A DNA stretch of 64,000 nucleotides from NCBI GenBank assembly GCA_033002965.1, contig JAURVB010001639.1, positions 37,995 to 101,994 on the forward strand. The letters are read 5' to 3'. How positions within the stretch are numbered: the stretch's first letter is position 1; every line of letters starts with the position of its first letter. The notes beneath the pieces are model-generated. The model worked only from the letters and a program-made list of their open reading frames with translations. It made no database searches and had not been told where the DNA came from. This DNA is from Piper betle (Eukaryota > Streptophyta > Magnoliopsida > Piperales > Piperaceae). Made by a program: the position numbers and the translations under genes. This document shows, one piece after another, positions 34,786 to 47,211 of the stretch.

Positions 34786-37663
34786 TGGGCTTAATTTTCT
34801 TTAACTCTACAAGAAGCTCACTGGGTTTAAGCGAGCCGCGTGGTTCAAGATTAAAACTCTTTGGGCGCACCTAAATCTTAATTTTCACCTCCGTCCCTTT
34901 ATTATTAAAAATTGCAATTATTTCGAAAAAAAATTTCATTATTATCGTAGAGGGGTTATTTTTTGGCTTCCCAGCTCGCCCTTAAAAGATTTGGCTCAAT
35001 TTATTTTATTTAATTTTTGGTAATATTTTAATCTTTCACGCGAAAAATAGAATTATTTAGACACTCCGTCTTGAGAGATAGCTATAAATTTAAAACTCAA
35101 AATTTAAACTCAACTTAGTATGTCATAGAGTGGAGTCGTCTCTAAGCTGATTTAATATCAATCATATTGTTGTTTTAATTTAGTAAATAATAAGTTATAT
35201 GAAATTTGTATATATTGCTTTTCTTACCCTTGGAATCAATAAATATGTAATTTTTTTTATTTTGAAAGATTAATTTAGCTGAACTAAAAAGAAAAATAAG
35301 ATATTTTGACGACTTTTTATTACTTGTTTTGAAGAATCAAACATAAAATTAATCCTTAATTATGGAGTTATTTATGAAATTTGACCCAAGAAATGTGGAG
35401 TTAGAAGAGATTTTGGAATCAAAAGAATTTTAAAGCCGTGGACCAAACTCTATACTTAAAATTCGACAATTTTATAAATATAAGAAATTGAATACTAGAT
35501 GCTAATTGTAAATTGTTTTTATAAAATAATTAAACTTTTTAAAATAGTGACTTTTATCATAGATTTGAGTAAAAAATAAAGTTTTAAGGTGGGCCAAATT
35601 TGAGCTAGAAAAACTTGGTATTATTACTCACCGAATGAGCAGCTGTGTGTATAAAACAACAAAATATCTAAAACAAAAACTACATAATCTCAAGAAAAAT
35701 ATTGTCGACGTTGGTAACACTTAGAATATCAATTTATCTTAAAGCCCAAATTAACTTATTGCGAATAATAATGGAAATGCAGTTGTGTGCTACTATTCAT
35801 TGTTATTTCAATCATGAATGGCTTGGCTAAAATATTTTCTCCTTCTTAACTATGGATGATCCTTCTTTGCGAAGAAGATAAGTAATGCATCTACATATCT
35901 CTCCATATCACCGGCCTCAGAGTCCAAGATTGTTTACCTATATATATATATATATCATGTACTATTGATTTCTTCGTCAAGAGACACATGGTGGAGCGCT
36001 CAAAGCCTCGAAATTGTTGCCCTCGTCTTGAACTTATAAATCTTCCAAAGTGACCTAATCATGTTTGTCGCTGCAACATTGTCACCTACTTGTGGGTTTT
36101 TTTTAAGGATACTTGTGTGTTAGTTAATTAATGGAACCTTTTAGGGTCTTATGGAAATGGCGGCAGGCATGTTGTCCCAGCTTCACTCTCTGGGCTTTTT
36201 GTGATAAGTTGTGCCCCAAGCTCAATCTCCTAGGTTTTTTAATAAAATGCTCAATCTCCTATGTTCATGTTTAATAGTTGTTTAGGGAACTTTTGTTGAC
36301 CGGGAACTTTGAGCTCTCCAACCTAATTAATATAAATTATATATATACCTAATCATAAAGGGAAACGAATAATTAAAAAGACAGCTTTCCTTTCCCCTTT
36401 ATTCGCCTTTTATTCCTTTGCCTACAACTTGGATTAGACCGATCAAAGAGACCCATCATTTTATGCATAATAAGAAGCAACTAGAGCTTTGCGCTGTGAA
36501 GAGACAATGGCGGGCGTTAAAGTACCTGGAGGCTGCCATGTCCCACAAGATGATGCTTGGCTTAGGTGATGTTATTTTTGAGATGGGGCCTCTCAAAATT
36601 ACCACATAAACATTTTTTACATTAAAAAAGATCTGATTATGGTCATGCTGATGCATGCTTATATAAGGTAATTCTCATGTTCTGCTAATGCACATGCTTT
36701 CTTACCGGGACTCTTAATTAATTCGCTTGGCGTGTAATGTGTTGTGTCCGTGATTACAATAAAAATTGTTCTTATATAAGGTGATGAATATTGGAGTAAC
36801 ACAAATATCATGCACATGCCCAATTGAAATTTATAAAAGAAACTTGCATTTACAAGTTAATGATCGATGCGAACAAGTTAATTATACTTGTACACGTTTC
36901 CCAACGGTATTTTTAAAATAAAATTATACTTACTTAAGAGGATTGACAAATATAGAATTTTGATTCATACATAATTGAGTTTGGCTCAATTAAAGTTTGT
37001 GCTTGAGTTTATTTCCAGTGTAATTTCAACAGCCTTTTTCTTTAGGAGACCCTCGTCGAATTTCCCATGTGTTTCCCAACAAGTAAATGTCCAAATAGTT
37101 CATGTAACAGACATCATACAACATACATTCAAAACACTTAATTATATAGAAGTAAATCATTTGATGAGCTATTTGTTGAGATCTTACGTTCAAAATAAAT
37201 ATGAGTTATGCAGTTGATAAATATGAAGATTGTAGGTTTCTTAAATGCCTCAGGCTGGTCATTTTAGATCAGAACTAAATGTTCTTAATTTCGAGGATCA
37301 CAATATGACAAAATTTGGCCATTTGGTCCAATCGCCGGAAAGAAATTTTAATCACATTACTTTCATTTTGCCCTTAATTTATGTTCTGATGGTTTATAAA
37401 TCTATAATTTTTCGAGTCTAATTAATATCAAGCCAAGCCGTAGTCTTTTATCAAGGTTTAAAACCGTGGACAGAGTTGGGCTTATCGCTTTTGATTAAGA
37501 GGTAGTAATGCCAAACCCATTGGGCTTATTGGAAAGTGGGCCCGTCCTCTTTGACCTCTGCATAGCCGTTTGTTTCCACGGCGGGGAAGCAACCGATTTC
37601 CAACCAAAGTTGCACTGCTTTGTGCATGCGTCGATTTACCGATCGGTTGCAAACAATGTGATC
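34786..37663. other. Intergenic region upstream of the AAED1-like pseudogene
   Basis: AT-rich with no recognised gene. A short TA repeat lies at about 35940-35955. The last few hundred bases may be the old promoter of the following pseudogene. Confidence 0.4.
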
Positions 37664-39042
37664 ATGGAAGCTCTATCCGCTCCCTCTCTCGCCTCGCTCC
37701 TTCTCTGCTTCCTCCGTATCCCTTCCCTTCTCAAAGTACCTGCCTCTGCTTCCTCCCCCAGTGTCGTCCTTCCATGGACGCCATATGACGATGATGCTAG
37801 GAAGGAGGGGTAAGCATGCCAGCTTCGTCGTCAAGGCTGCTCGATCTCGTCATGGTGCCGCGGCCATTCGAGAGCCACTCACTGAGGTCCAAATCTTAAC
37901 GGCTGCTGGTCAGCCCGTCCTGTTCAAAGATCTTTGGAACTAGGAGGTAAAATTGTCATCTGACCAGTCTTTTTTATTTGTATTCCTGTATCGATTCATT
38001 TTTTTTTTGTGAATGTAGTTTTGGATTGATTGTTAATGGTTACAAGAGTACCAACTGTTTGTTGAATGGCTTAGTTGACACTTAATTCGAGTAACTGGGG
38101 ATGGCTGTGGTTGCACTGATGAGGCACTTTGGCTGCCCCTGTTGGTATGATTACGAGACTTGACATTTTAGTATCATGCTTGAATGATCCGATGGTTATA
38201 GTTTGTGTAATACTTAACCTGCATGGGGCTCCTTTGGCTTACAACGTTTGAAACTGGTAGCTTGTCTCCTCACTGAAAGAACTGAAGCCTCGATTCGATG
38301 TTTCGGGTGTTAAACTGATTGCAGGTGGGGTTGGAACTCCTGACAAAGCTCGAATTCTAAGCGAAAAGGCATCGAGTTGATGCCACTAGAGTTTAGATCG
38401 AGAAGTAGCCTTGTATGACTAAATAATCATGGGTTTAGTGTTTTTCTTTATGCAGCTTTTTCCATCCTATTGCTTATGTGCAGACCCAAAACGCAAGGAA
38501 AGTAATTTATAACGCTGAACCACGGTAAGTGGAGTTTGACGTTTGTAGTTCCGAGACTTTTATAAGTTGCTTTCATCTTCCTGTATGTTGCAGGATTATA
38601 ACATATTGGGTTTGTATCACGGTTTTCAATCCACCTAGTGTAAGTTATCGATTTCAGGATGCCTTAATCTGATCTGCTTTGTGCTTCTTTGTTCACCTTC
38701 AATATTCATTATGGTAGGCAAAAGTGTTCTCAAAATTTGATTTACTTCAGAAGGGTGTGAAGAACTACACCATCTCAGCCACAACTAATGGTAGGAGCAG
38801 TGTCTTACAACAGGTTCTTGTACACGGATTTAATCTAATACATTTTCTTATGAGTAGTCTAGCTTGCTTCTGTTTTTTGATTACTTTAAATAACTGCCTA
38901 ACAGGGGGGAATGTATATTTTGAAAGGAAGATATTTATTAGACGCGAGGAAAGATGAAGGAACGGGAGATCATGCTCCTATGGACGAAATCCTTAACTTG
39001 TGTTGTTCTGTACCAGTTGCTAATGTAGCTCCATCATCTTAA
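37664..39042 (+). pseudogene. AAED1/PRXL2-type peroxiredoxin-like gene, decayed
   Basis: The family is the chloroplast thioredoxin-fold AhpC/TSA-like proteins (AAED1). Exon remnants in order are as follows. 37664-37946 holds a serine-rich transit-peptide-like start and EPLTEVQILTAAGQPVLFKD LW. About 38098-38144 reads GMAVVALMRHFGCPC. About 38249-38369 reads KPRFDVSGVKLIAGG then GTPDKARI. 38456-38501 reads ADPKRK. 38594-38639 reads DYNILGLYHG. 38718-38813 reads AKVFSKFDLLQKGVKNYTI. 38905-39042 reads ARKDEGTGDHAP and ends in TAA. The lesions are: the ATG at 37664 is out of frame with the core; a TAG stop at 37941-37943 sits where relatives have a glutamine; the acceptor of exon 2 is lost; the CPCC motif is shortened to CPC; and exons 3-5 contain frameshifts or stops. 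Exons 6 and 7 are still clean, so decay is recent or patchy. Confidence 0.85.
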
Positions 39043-41436
39043 TCTCATAGAAGAAGTTAATGTAAACCAGTAAATGTGCTTGTATAAAATGACATACGTC
39101 CCTTGATGCTAGGTCAACTGCTAATTGTATGATATACTAGAAATTCTTGTGTGGCTATGGGAGTGGCTGAGCATTCTATATTTTAGGGTTCAAGGAGGTA
39201 CGTGAGGCCTAAGCTGTAAGAACTTCCCTTCAATTTATCCAGAGACCGAGAAAATTGAACCCTATTCAGGGGGTGGTAAGTGATGATGAGTAGACGCCGT
39301 CACGCCATATGATCAGCCCTTTAACTTCGAGTATAATGAGATTTTTGGACTCTTAAAAGATAAACTTCAGACTAATAGACTAATCACTATACGTCTCTTT
39401 AGGGCTATAGTACGTACTACTTGATCTCCACCTTTTCTATCTCAAGTAGTTTCTACTTTCTACCCTCCTCTTCTCATCCCTTTTAGCCACGGTCAAGTTT
39501 TTCATCGGCTGTTTTCCAATTGATACCCAAGCAAATGGGGGCATGTCTCATGTGTTGACTGTTGATTACCAGAGATAGTTTCCGGAGAAGAGCAGGGTTA
39601 CGCCGCCTACTTATTTGTCGACCTCTTTATTTGACGTGGCCATTTGTGATGACCATGTTACTTCTGGTTGGCATAAAAATAATTAATATAAATAATGTAA
39701 AATTTTTAAAATAGTTAGTATTATTATCCGTAGTTATATTTAATATATTTTTTATAAAAATTAAATTAAATTAATTATTTTATGCACAAATGTTTATTCC
39801 AAGAGTACAGGCACGTTAATAACTGCTGGATTGCTCCTTGTTTATCATAATGACAATGTAAGGGAAGCTCGAGTGTAATAAAAGCATGAAGGATTACTAC
39901 GCTCTCATGTAAACAAGCATGTGGGCCGAAGCGTTGGAAAGACCATGTAGTCCCAAAATTAACTGGACATTAATTACTCTGTAGTCTGTCCTTTTTAACT
40001 TCATTTTATACAAAAAATTAGTAATTTTTGTACCTTGTTTTAACAATATAGTTCACGCATTATTATTATTATTATTAGTAGTATTATGTATTATTATTAT
40101 TATTGTTATTATTATTAAGTATTCCTTTGTTGTTGTTGTTCTTTCTTTTTCTTTGTTGTTGTTGCTAATATTTAAAGCACTACAACTATCATGGCTATTA
40201 TTTCTTCAGGTTGAAGTTAAAAAAGTAAAGCCCTGACATGAAACATTTCAATTCGAAAATACCGGCAATAACACAATGGATATTGGCCTAATTCATATCA
40301 CTGGAAGCAACGTTGATATCGGAAGTGTTGTCAACCAAGAGAATAACAAAAAGAATATTTTTGTGGATGGTTTTGCTTCTTTGCGACATCCAATTACATT
40401 GTTTGTGCGCAAAAGGCCCGAGGTTTTGGTTTCATTACTTAAGAGTTACGATTCAGATGAGTCTGCACAAAATGTGTAGGAGATGGAACTTTTACATATG
40501 AATGTGAAGTTAACAGATGTGAAGAAAGGTCGTTCCCAAATCAGAAACTACAAATAATGGATATGGCAACTATGGTTCAATTAGAGCAAGAACACCAGGT
40601 AATTTTATCAATGAATACTGAGGAGCTGCTTCACGTTACTGGCCAAGCTACTAATTCTACAATAAAATACTAATCTAAGCTTAACTATAATAAACGAAAT
40701 GTTCTGTTTTTAGCCACCGAACCTGCGGGTATTCTCCGAAACAAATAGTTTATGGACACATGGCAAGATTGCTCTCCGCATTGGAATGGCCTCCGTTGTG
40801 GGTGAGGGACATGTTTTTCTCCAAGAGATTTAACATTATTAAGTACTGATCTTCGTGAAGAAACGATGGAAGTTCCGTTGTGATTTGGTCCTTTCACTAT
40901 GTATTTTTCTAGTGAACTGACAGCCTCCTAGTTAGTTTTTAGTCCATTTGTTTTTGCCGTCTCCGCATACATACAATAATAATCTCTTTGCCGAAATTAT
41001 CTTCTTCTAAGATCATACTATTCCCACTAGAAATTGGTTTACTTGGCGTTAAGCATCAGAAAAAGGAGACGAATAAAATGGGTTTCATAAAAAAATGGAA
41101 ATTAATCGAGACAGATTGTCATTATAAAAAGGGGGCAGCTGTCTTCATGGATGCACTGTCATGACAAGGATCAAAGTCACATTTTCGTCATCTGGTGTCA
41201 TCCAACCCCTTCTTCAAAAAGTTTTAATCAAATCATTGGCATAAGAAATTCTCAAAAGAGGCCATCCTAAGCACGCTGAACCTCCAAATCTGCAGAAAAG
41301 GAAGAAAATTTTACTAGACAAAAAATAAAAAAAACCAATTTACTATATGTTTATAATTAGATGAGCAAACAGCAAAGATGAGCTCAAGTGGAGCGACTTC
41401 AGAGCTGTAGATTCCTCAAGGAGTTTCTATAGATAA
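39043..41436. other. Region between the two pseudogenes
   Basis: Contains an ATT trinucleotide repeat at about 40060-40120. A 67-codon ORF at 40276-40479 (with RKRPEVLVSLLKSYDSDESA) looks exon-like in composition but I do not recognise it, and it is followed by a stop with no splice donor. Nothing else is supported. Confidence 0.4.
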
Positions 41437-43355
41437 TCAGTTTGAATGTAAAGGTTCTCTCTCCCTCTCCTCACTTGCGCATGGATGTGTCCTCTGACCC
41501 ACATTACCAACATCATCAACCTCAGCCCATTCTTGCCTGTCCTGCTGTTCCCACCAGTTGCTCCAATACAATGCCTTTTCCCATGAAAACCTCCTCATTA
41601 TGTTATGAAGCACAGAGTGGAGGCATGTATAGTTATTGGTGATGCTCCTCAAGTCTAATGGATCTCTCAAAATTATGGAGACCATGTCAAGATCACTAGG
41701 TAAGCAAGCCAATGCTTTCATTTTCATTTGATGTTCATTTCCTAATCTCCATTTTCTGGGTTTTTTGAAGGACTGGTTTCAAATCCATCGCATAAACGTG
41801 AAGACTACTTAAGTGGTGCACCAATGGAGAATCAATGTGAGAGACAGGCCATGACTTTGAGCTTCCACAGTGTGTCCTACGTTGCTAACTGTGAAACCCA
41901 GAACAACAAACATACGTATCAAGAATTTCAATCCCAAGAGGGCTCTTTTTTCTCACTTTGCTGGCACCAACATGAATGTAACTCAATTTGAAGGGTGGAA
42001 GAAGCAGACTGACTTGGATGAGGACAATCCAAAACCACACAATAATTGGAGGGGGATGGGAACTTGGCAGTGCTTGCTTCAGTAGTGTCAAGTGTCGTCT
42101 GAAGATTTTCAGACTTCGAGCATGTCAATGGTCCTAAGTTCACAATCTAGCTCTGGCATTGCTTCCTTTCAGATTCCCACAGATTATGTAGCAGCGAATG
42201 CAAAGAAGAATGGGGATTATGAGAATAATAAAAAGTCATTGGCACATAGAAATTCCATTCATACTTTTAGGCAGAGGACTTCACATTACAGAGGTGTTAC
42301 AAGGTTTGAACTTTGAACCATCCTACGTTCCCTCTTGCATTTTTGACATTATCCTCCATCTTGTTTTGAAGATTCTTTCTTATAGAATTGCTCTTGAATG
42401 AAAACATTTTCAGGCACAGATGGACTGGAAGATTTGAAGCTCTCCTATGGGACAACAGCTGCAAGGAGGGCCAAACCAGAAAGGGTGGGCAAGGAATGTT
42501 CATGGATAAAATCTGTCTTTTCCACCTAGATCATTATTGTTAGGATTTTAGCTTCATGTTCTCTCTTTATATCTATATGTTTTTGATCTTCTCATATGAG
42601 CTAAACATACTCATCTTGTTTTCAATTTGACATGGCTTTATGTGGGGCAATGTCATCCATTGCACCAAACGCTTTTCAGTACATCTTGGTATCCCACTTA
42701 TCCCAGCCAAATCATTAATTACAGCCTACATCTTGAAATCAATGGCTAACAACCCTTTTAAATCCATGGGGTTTCAGGAGGCTATGACATGGAGAAGAAA
42801 GCAGAAAGAGCTCGACTTAGCTGCTCTCAGGAACCGGGGACCTTCAACAACTAATATTAACTTCCCGGTGAAAACCACTAATATCTTTTAAGTCATGAGG
42901 ATTGCTCTTCTTAAAATCTAGCAAAAGAATTGCACCATAACTCCTATATATGTAGCTGGAAAGATATCAGGAAGAGCTTGAAGAAATGAAGAACATTAGC
43001 AAGCAAGAATACGTTGCTCCCTTGAGAAGGTAAAAGAGTAGCCATCGCTCCAACATTGTGACTGGACTGAAAGGAGCAAGTTGTTCTTTTTATTTACAAG
43101 GAGCAGCTAATACATCTCTTTTCTCTCTCTTAGTTCAGAAACAGCAATGGCTTTTCAAGAAGGATCTCAATTTATTAGAGGATTAACAAGGCTATCATCT
43201 ACATTTGGAAGTATGAATTACCTGCATACCCTTTACAAAGTGATATTCTTCATTTAACTTCTCTTTGTGCTCTAGCAGGCATCTCCCGCACGGCAGACGG
43301 CAAGCGCAAATTGATCGAGTGGCTGGAAACAAGGATTTTTACAGTGGGACTTTTG
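41437..43355 (+). pseudogene. AINTEGUMENTA-like (AIL/PLT) AP2 transcription factor, decayed
   Basis: The intact family has two AP2 DNA-binding repeats joined by a conserved linker. Remnants in order are as follows. The exon ending at about 42302 carries the pre-AP2 block IHTFRQRTSHYRGVTR. 42414-42494 carries [16 protein letters not shown] and the AIL-specific insertion (EGQTRKG). 42778-42867 carries GGYDMEKKAERAR, then, after a frameshift, DLAALRNRGPSTTNINFP. 42956-43029 carries the linker ELEEMKNISKQEYVAPLRR. 43134-43190 carries SNGFSRRISIY with an in-frame TAG. 43279-43355 carries the second repeat, [12 protein letters not shown]. The 9-bp microexon expected between exons 2 and 4 was not found, and one donor (at about 42494) is lost. 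The N-terminal half (41437-42190) is broken by several stops. Later exons of repeat 2 and the C-terminus are missing. Confidence 0.85.
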
Positions 43356-43881
43356 GTAAACTATTTGCAATCCAAACTCCTCTTCACGTCATGTAATCTT
43401 GTGAGCTCCAACCATTTGGAAGAATAAAACAAACTTTTCATGAAATATTGTTAGCTAGGTTCCTGCTTTTAACAATGCTTTTAGGTGGACAAAGCAAATA
43501 GAAGATTTTACTTTCTTCATGAGCAGAATTATCGCTAAACTTAGTCATCAAAGTTTTTCATCCCATATAAAGCTGAATTCTCTAATCTCTAGCAATGTAT
43601 GCTTGTCAAAGGGTGTACTTCAGCCACTGTTTGCTTTTCCCAAGGCTGGCCATTCTAGCTCTGACATTAATTTCATCAAAAGATGTTTTGCTTAAATTTA
43701 TACAATTTCTTCTTTGACACTTCTTAGCATCCACGTTCAATGGTTTTCACTAAAGATATTAGTCTTTGTTTCCCACATCTTAATGAGAAATCTATCTACT
43801 GAAGTAGTAGGCTTGATCATGTACTTAACGTTAGAAACACTGAGAAGATATGCACAAAGGAGTGACAAGGCATACTAGCAT
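43356..43881. other. Spacer between AIL pseudogene and EGY3
   Basis: No further AP2 exons were found here. The end nearest 43881 is probably the EGY3 3' UTR on the minus strand. Confidence 0.4.
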
Positions 43882-46800
43882 TTACAGATCTCCCCTGAAA
43901 AAGGGTTGATTGAGGAAGGAGCTCGAAAATGTTCCACCACCATTGGGAAACAGAGTGAGGAAGCACACAACTGCCAAGACAAAGCTCCAAGCATATCTAT
44001 CATCACCTACAGGGGTTATTTCATCCTGGGCAGGCATCTCTTCCCCGCCTCTGAAGAAAGTGGCAAACAAGCCCCAAGCCAAGCATAGAACGCTTCCGCT
44101 AAGCCCTCCAATCCCAAGTAGCAGAGAAGTTCCGAATGACAGCAAGGTCGCAGTGCTTCTTCCAAACAAAGCTTGAGCTATACGGCCCCCTCAAGCCGTC
44201 CACAGGGCAAAAGGTTCAATGAGGTGACCACTATGCCTGCTCATGTAAACAATTCATGCTTTAATATAGTACCTAGAAAAAATAGTTTAATGTGGCAAGC
44301 AGAATCAATCTTATATGGCAACAAGTAGATGAGACAATCTTACTAGAAGTACCGTTAAAGAACAAGCTATATATATCTATCTATCTGGAAATTTAACTCT
44401 TTTAGTCAACTGATATTATGAAGAGAATAGAAAATGTAATACCTATCTGTCCGAAACTTGTTTAGCAAATTATCATCATGAAATAAGTATATGCATGTCG
44501 ATGGCAGAAGTAGAGCAGAGACATAAAATAAAAACAGATAGATGAACTTGCCTAAGAGTCCTGCAAAGGCAAGTGGGTCGACTGGCACTCCAACACCTTC
44601 CACTGCATTTGGTAACACATTTCCAAGATCATCGGCATAGGGACCAATCGCATATTGTACAAAGGAGAGTAGAGGATTATTATAAAAGAATTGCGGCCGT
44701 ATGTAACTGCACGGAATAACATTGGCAATAGTCATGCATAAAACTCAAAATGTCGATAAAAGTAATCATGAGGCTGCAAGAAACATACAGAGCATTATCA
44801 CCGCCATTGAAACTTCCATCAGCCACAAAGGCAGAAACAGCAAGTGCTAAAGACGTCAAATAAGCACTTGCTGTGCGTGCAACAGGTATATCAAAAAGTG
44901 CTTTTTGTTGGGCAGCAATGACTCGTAGTTGTTCATCACCCCAAGGCAACCAGTCCAGTTTGATGGAACAAGAAAAGATGGACTGAGCTTAACTCCATAA
45001 CGAGCTGCTGTAACTCTAGTTGTAATCTGTAAATTATGGAGAACATACAGACAACAAAAGCATTAAAAAAGAGTGTTTCTTGCTACTTTGAATATTTTTC
45101 AAGAGAACTCAATGTTTTGTTTTGGATAATAAAAAAACTTGCAAAACGCTATACTAAAATATGCCTCGTAGTTCTCATGCTTTACCCCCTGCTCAACATC
45201 TTTCCCACAAAATGTTGGCATCATTACCCCTTCTTTCCTTAGATTTTTCATGGGCCTTGTTTCCATCAAATGTACATACAATTGTTGATTTCTTATAATG
45301 ATGGAACCGGCCAATAATGATGTTTTACTTCCTAACATCGAGAAAGGTATTTAAATCTTTGTCTTGAGAAACATCTCATCCATTTTAAAGGTAACATTAA
45401 TTAGAAAAGTAATAATTGATCATGAATGTAGTTGCAGATATATTGAACCATGCACCATAGATCTCAGTAGGACATTCTGCAACTCAAATCTCATAAAAAA
45501 AAATGATTGGATCAAGCATTAGCATTTAAGCAGCTGCAAACAAACATTTCAGCCCCACAACATTGCCATCGCATGCATATTTTTGCTTCATTGAAAGGCT
45601 AAACTGCTTGGTCATCTCAGTTGACACTGATTATAAATTGACCTTTTTAAAGCTTCAACAATTCAAAGGAACAATAATTTTGTTTCAAATTCGACTTGTA
45701 GTCGCTCATCTTTAACGTTGAACAGAAGATAATGCAAAGGAGCAGAATAAGAGGCATATACCTCCGAAACGCCCAGAATTGTTAGGAAGCCACCAAATAA
45801 GGGTATCACATCCGCCACATAGTCATCAAAAGTTGCATTCGGCTTCAAAAAGAAACCACTCATCAAAGCTATGGTCCCAAACGTTGCAACACACAAAAGC
45901 ACGGCACTAACATATCCCCACGGCGTGCTCAGCTTAGTGGACTCAAATTGGAGATCAATTTCTGATTTGGGTTGTACCACACAAGCCTGAGTTGCAATCA
46001 AATTGCGCATCACAATCATAGATAATAATCGAATCAAAATACACAAGACATGGATAAACAACAGAGAGCATTCGAAGTTCAAAAATTGAAATCCATGTCT
46101 GCTTCAAGTCACCTGCTTGGTTACGTCGTCGGTCTGCTCCTGCATGAACCACAGCACAACCTCTCTCCCAGCTGCCTCAGATAGCTTCTTCTCCAACTTG
46201 GGGATGACCTCCTCAATGGGTTTCCTCAGGTTACCAATGAAGATGCCGCCATCACCAAACCTCCGGACATCCACCGCAAAGAAAGTGTCATACCCAAAGC
46301 AGCTCTTCAACTGCAAAGGAAAGAAGCAAAGTCATGAACATCCCACCAACCAAGCTCACCACAAGAACTAAATAAATAGATCAATAAATAAAAGAGCTTA
46401 CTTTGTTGAGATCCAATGCCTTGAAAGCTTCTTCCACCTTCTCCAACCTCTCCTTCTCCCTGGCCAACCGATCACGAGCAATACTTTTGAGGAAACCAGT
46501 AATGGGATTGCCGTCGGCAGCCTCCATGTCCAGCTCTTTAAGCTTCCGGTCGGCCCTCTTCTTCTCAAGCTTGATGGCCGCCTCGATGGAAGGGTTGCCC
46601 ATGAACTTCTTGAACTCCTCGTCCGTCTTCCAATCAGCCTCCTGCTGCTGCCGCTGCAGCTGCTCCGTCTTCTGCAATTCTCCGACCCCCTCGTCCCCTC
46701 CATTCCGATCGGGCGCGTCGACGGTGGCAGTGGGGGAAGAAGAAGTGGAGGTGGCGGGCTCTCTGCCGTCGCCGTTTTCGCTCAAAGATTGAACTTTGAG

Positions 46801-46926
46801 GCGACCCGGATTGAAGGGACGACGGCGGAAAGCGCCGGCGTGGCCAGGCGGTGGGCGAAAAGGAGAGAGGGGAATGGGACGGGGGATGGAGAGCGAGGGG
46901 AGGTAGAGAGCGGTGGAGGTGGCCAT
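43882..46926 (-). CDS. EGY3: EGY3-type chloroplast membrane pseudoprotease, six exons
   Basis: EGY proteins are site-2-protease-like chloroplast membrane proteins. The EGY3 branch has lost the catalytic zinc motif and is linked to heat and oxidative stress. The exons are 46926-46402, 46310-46113, 45986-45762, 45026-44789, 44706-44552 and 44236-43882. Exon 1 encodes a transit peptide (MATSTALYLPSLSIPRP) and a charged coiled region. Exon 2 encodes a soluble domain (GYDTFFAVDVRRFGDGG). Exons 3-6 encode hydrophobic segments (YVSAVLLCVATFGTIALMSG; SFGTSLLLGIGGLSGSVLC). Where active relatives have HExxH this copy reads ITTRVTAARYG, and the second motif is NLLPCGRLEGG with E for D. Two one-base shortfalls break the frame: an A run of five in exon 4 (about 44892-44896) and a G run of five in exon 6 (about 44185-44190). 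With one base more in each, all phases close and the protein is 565 residues. Confidence 0.95.
44237..44551 (-). other. GC-AG intron of EGY3
   Basis: On the minus strand the exon ends CTTAG and the intron starts GCAAGT, then closes in GCAG at 44237. The codon G|GC joins to give LLGIVVTSLNL, as the family requires. GC donors are a minor but normal class and usually keep this strong AG|GCAAGT context. Confidence 0.75.
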
Positions 46927-47211
46927 CGTTCAGCAGAGTTGAGAAGAGGTGACGGTAATGAGAAGAAGAAGAAGAAGGAAGAAGGACACGTGGAGGGAGG
47001 AGGAGGTAAAGGAGTGGCCGGGATGATGAGTCTAGAATGCTGCAGATGTCGCTACACTTTTGTTTTGATGGTGACGGCCTGATTCCGACAGACACCATTA
47101 TCCAACGGCGATGATAACTACTCAGAAGCTCAAGTGTATTGCAAAATGTTCTGTTGCATTGCAGCTTCTGATTTTCCTGACATTTTGTGTTGGTTTGATA
47201 CTGGATTGTTG
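46927..47211. promoter_or_regulatory. EGY3 upstream region
   Basis: Purine-rich on the plus strand near the start (GAAGAAGAAG), which would be a CT-rich leader on the EGY3 strand. No clear TATA box was identified. Confidence 0.35.

Noticed and set aside
40276..40479. 67-codon ORF with RKRPEVLVSLLKSYDSDESA
   Set aside because: Exon-like composition but no acceptor, donor or recognisable family. Mentioned in the region note only.
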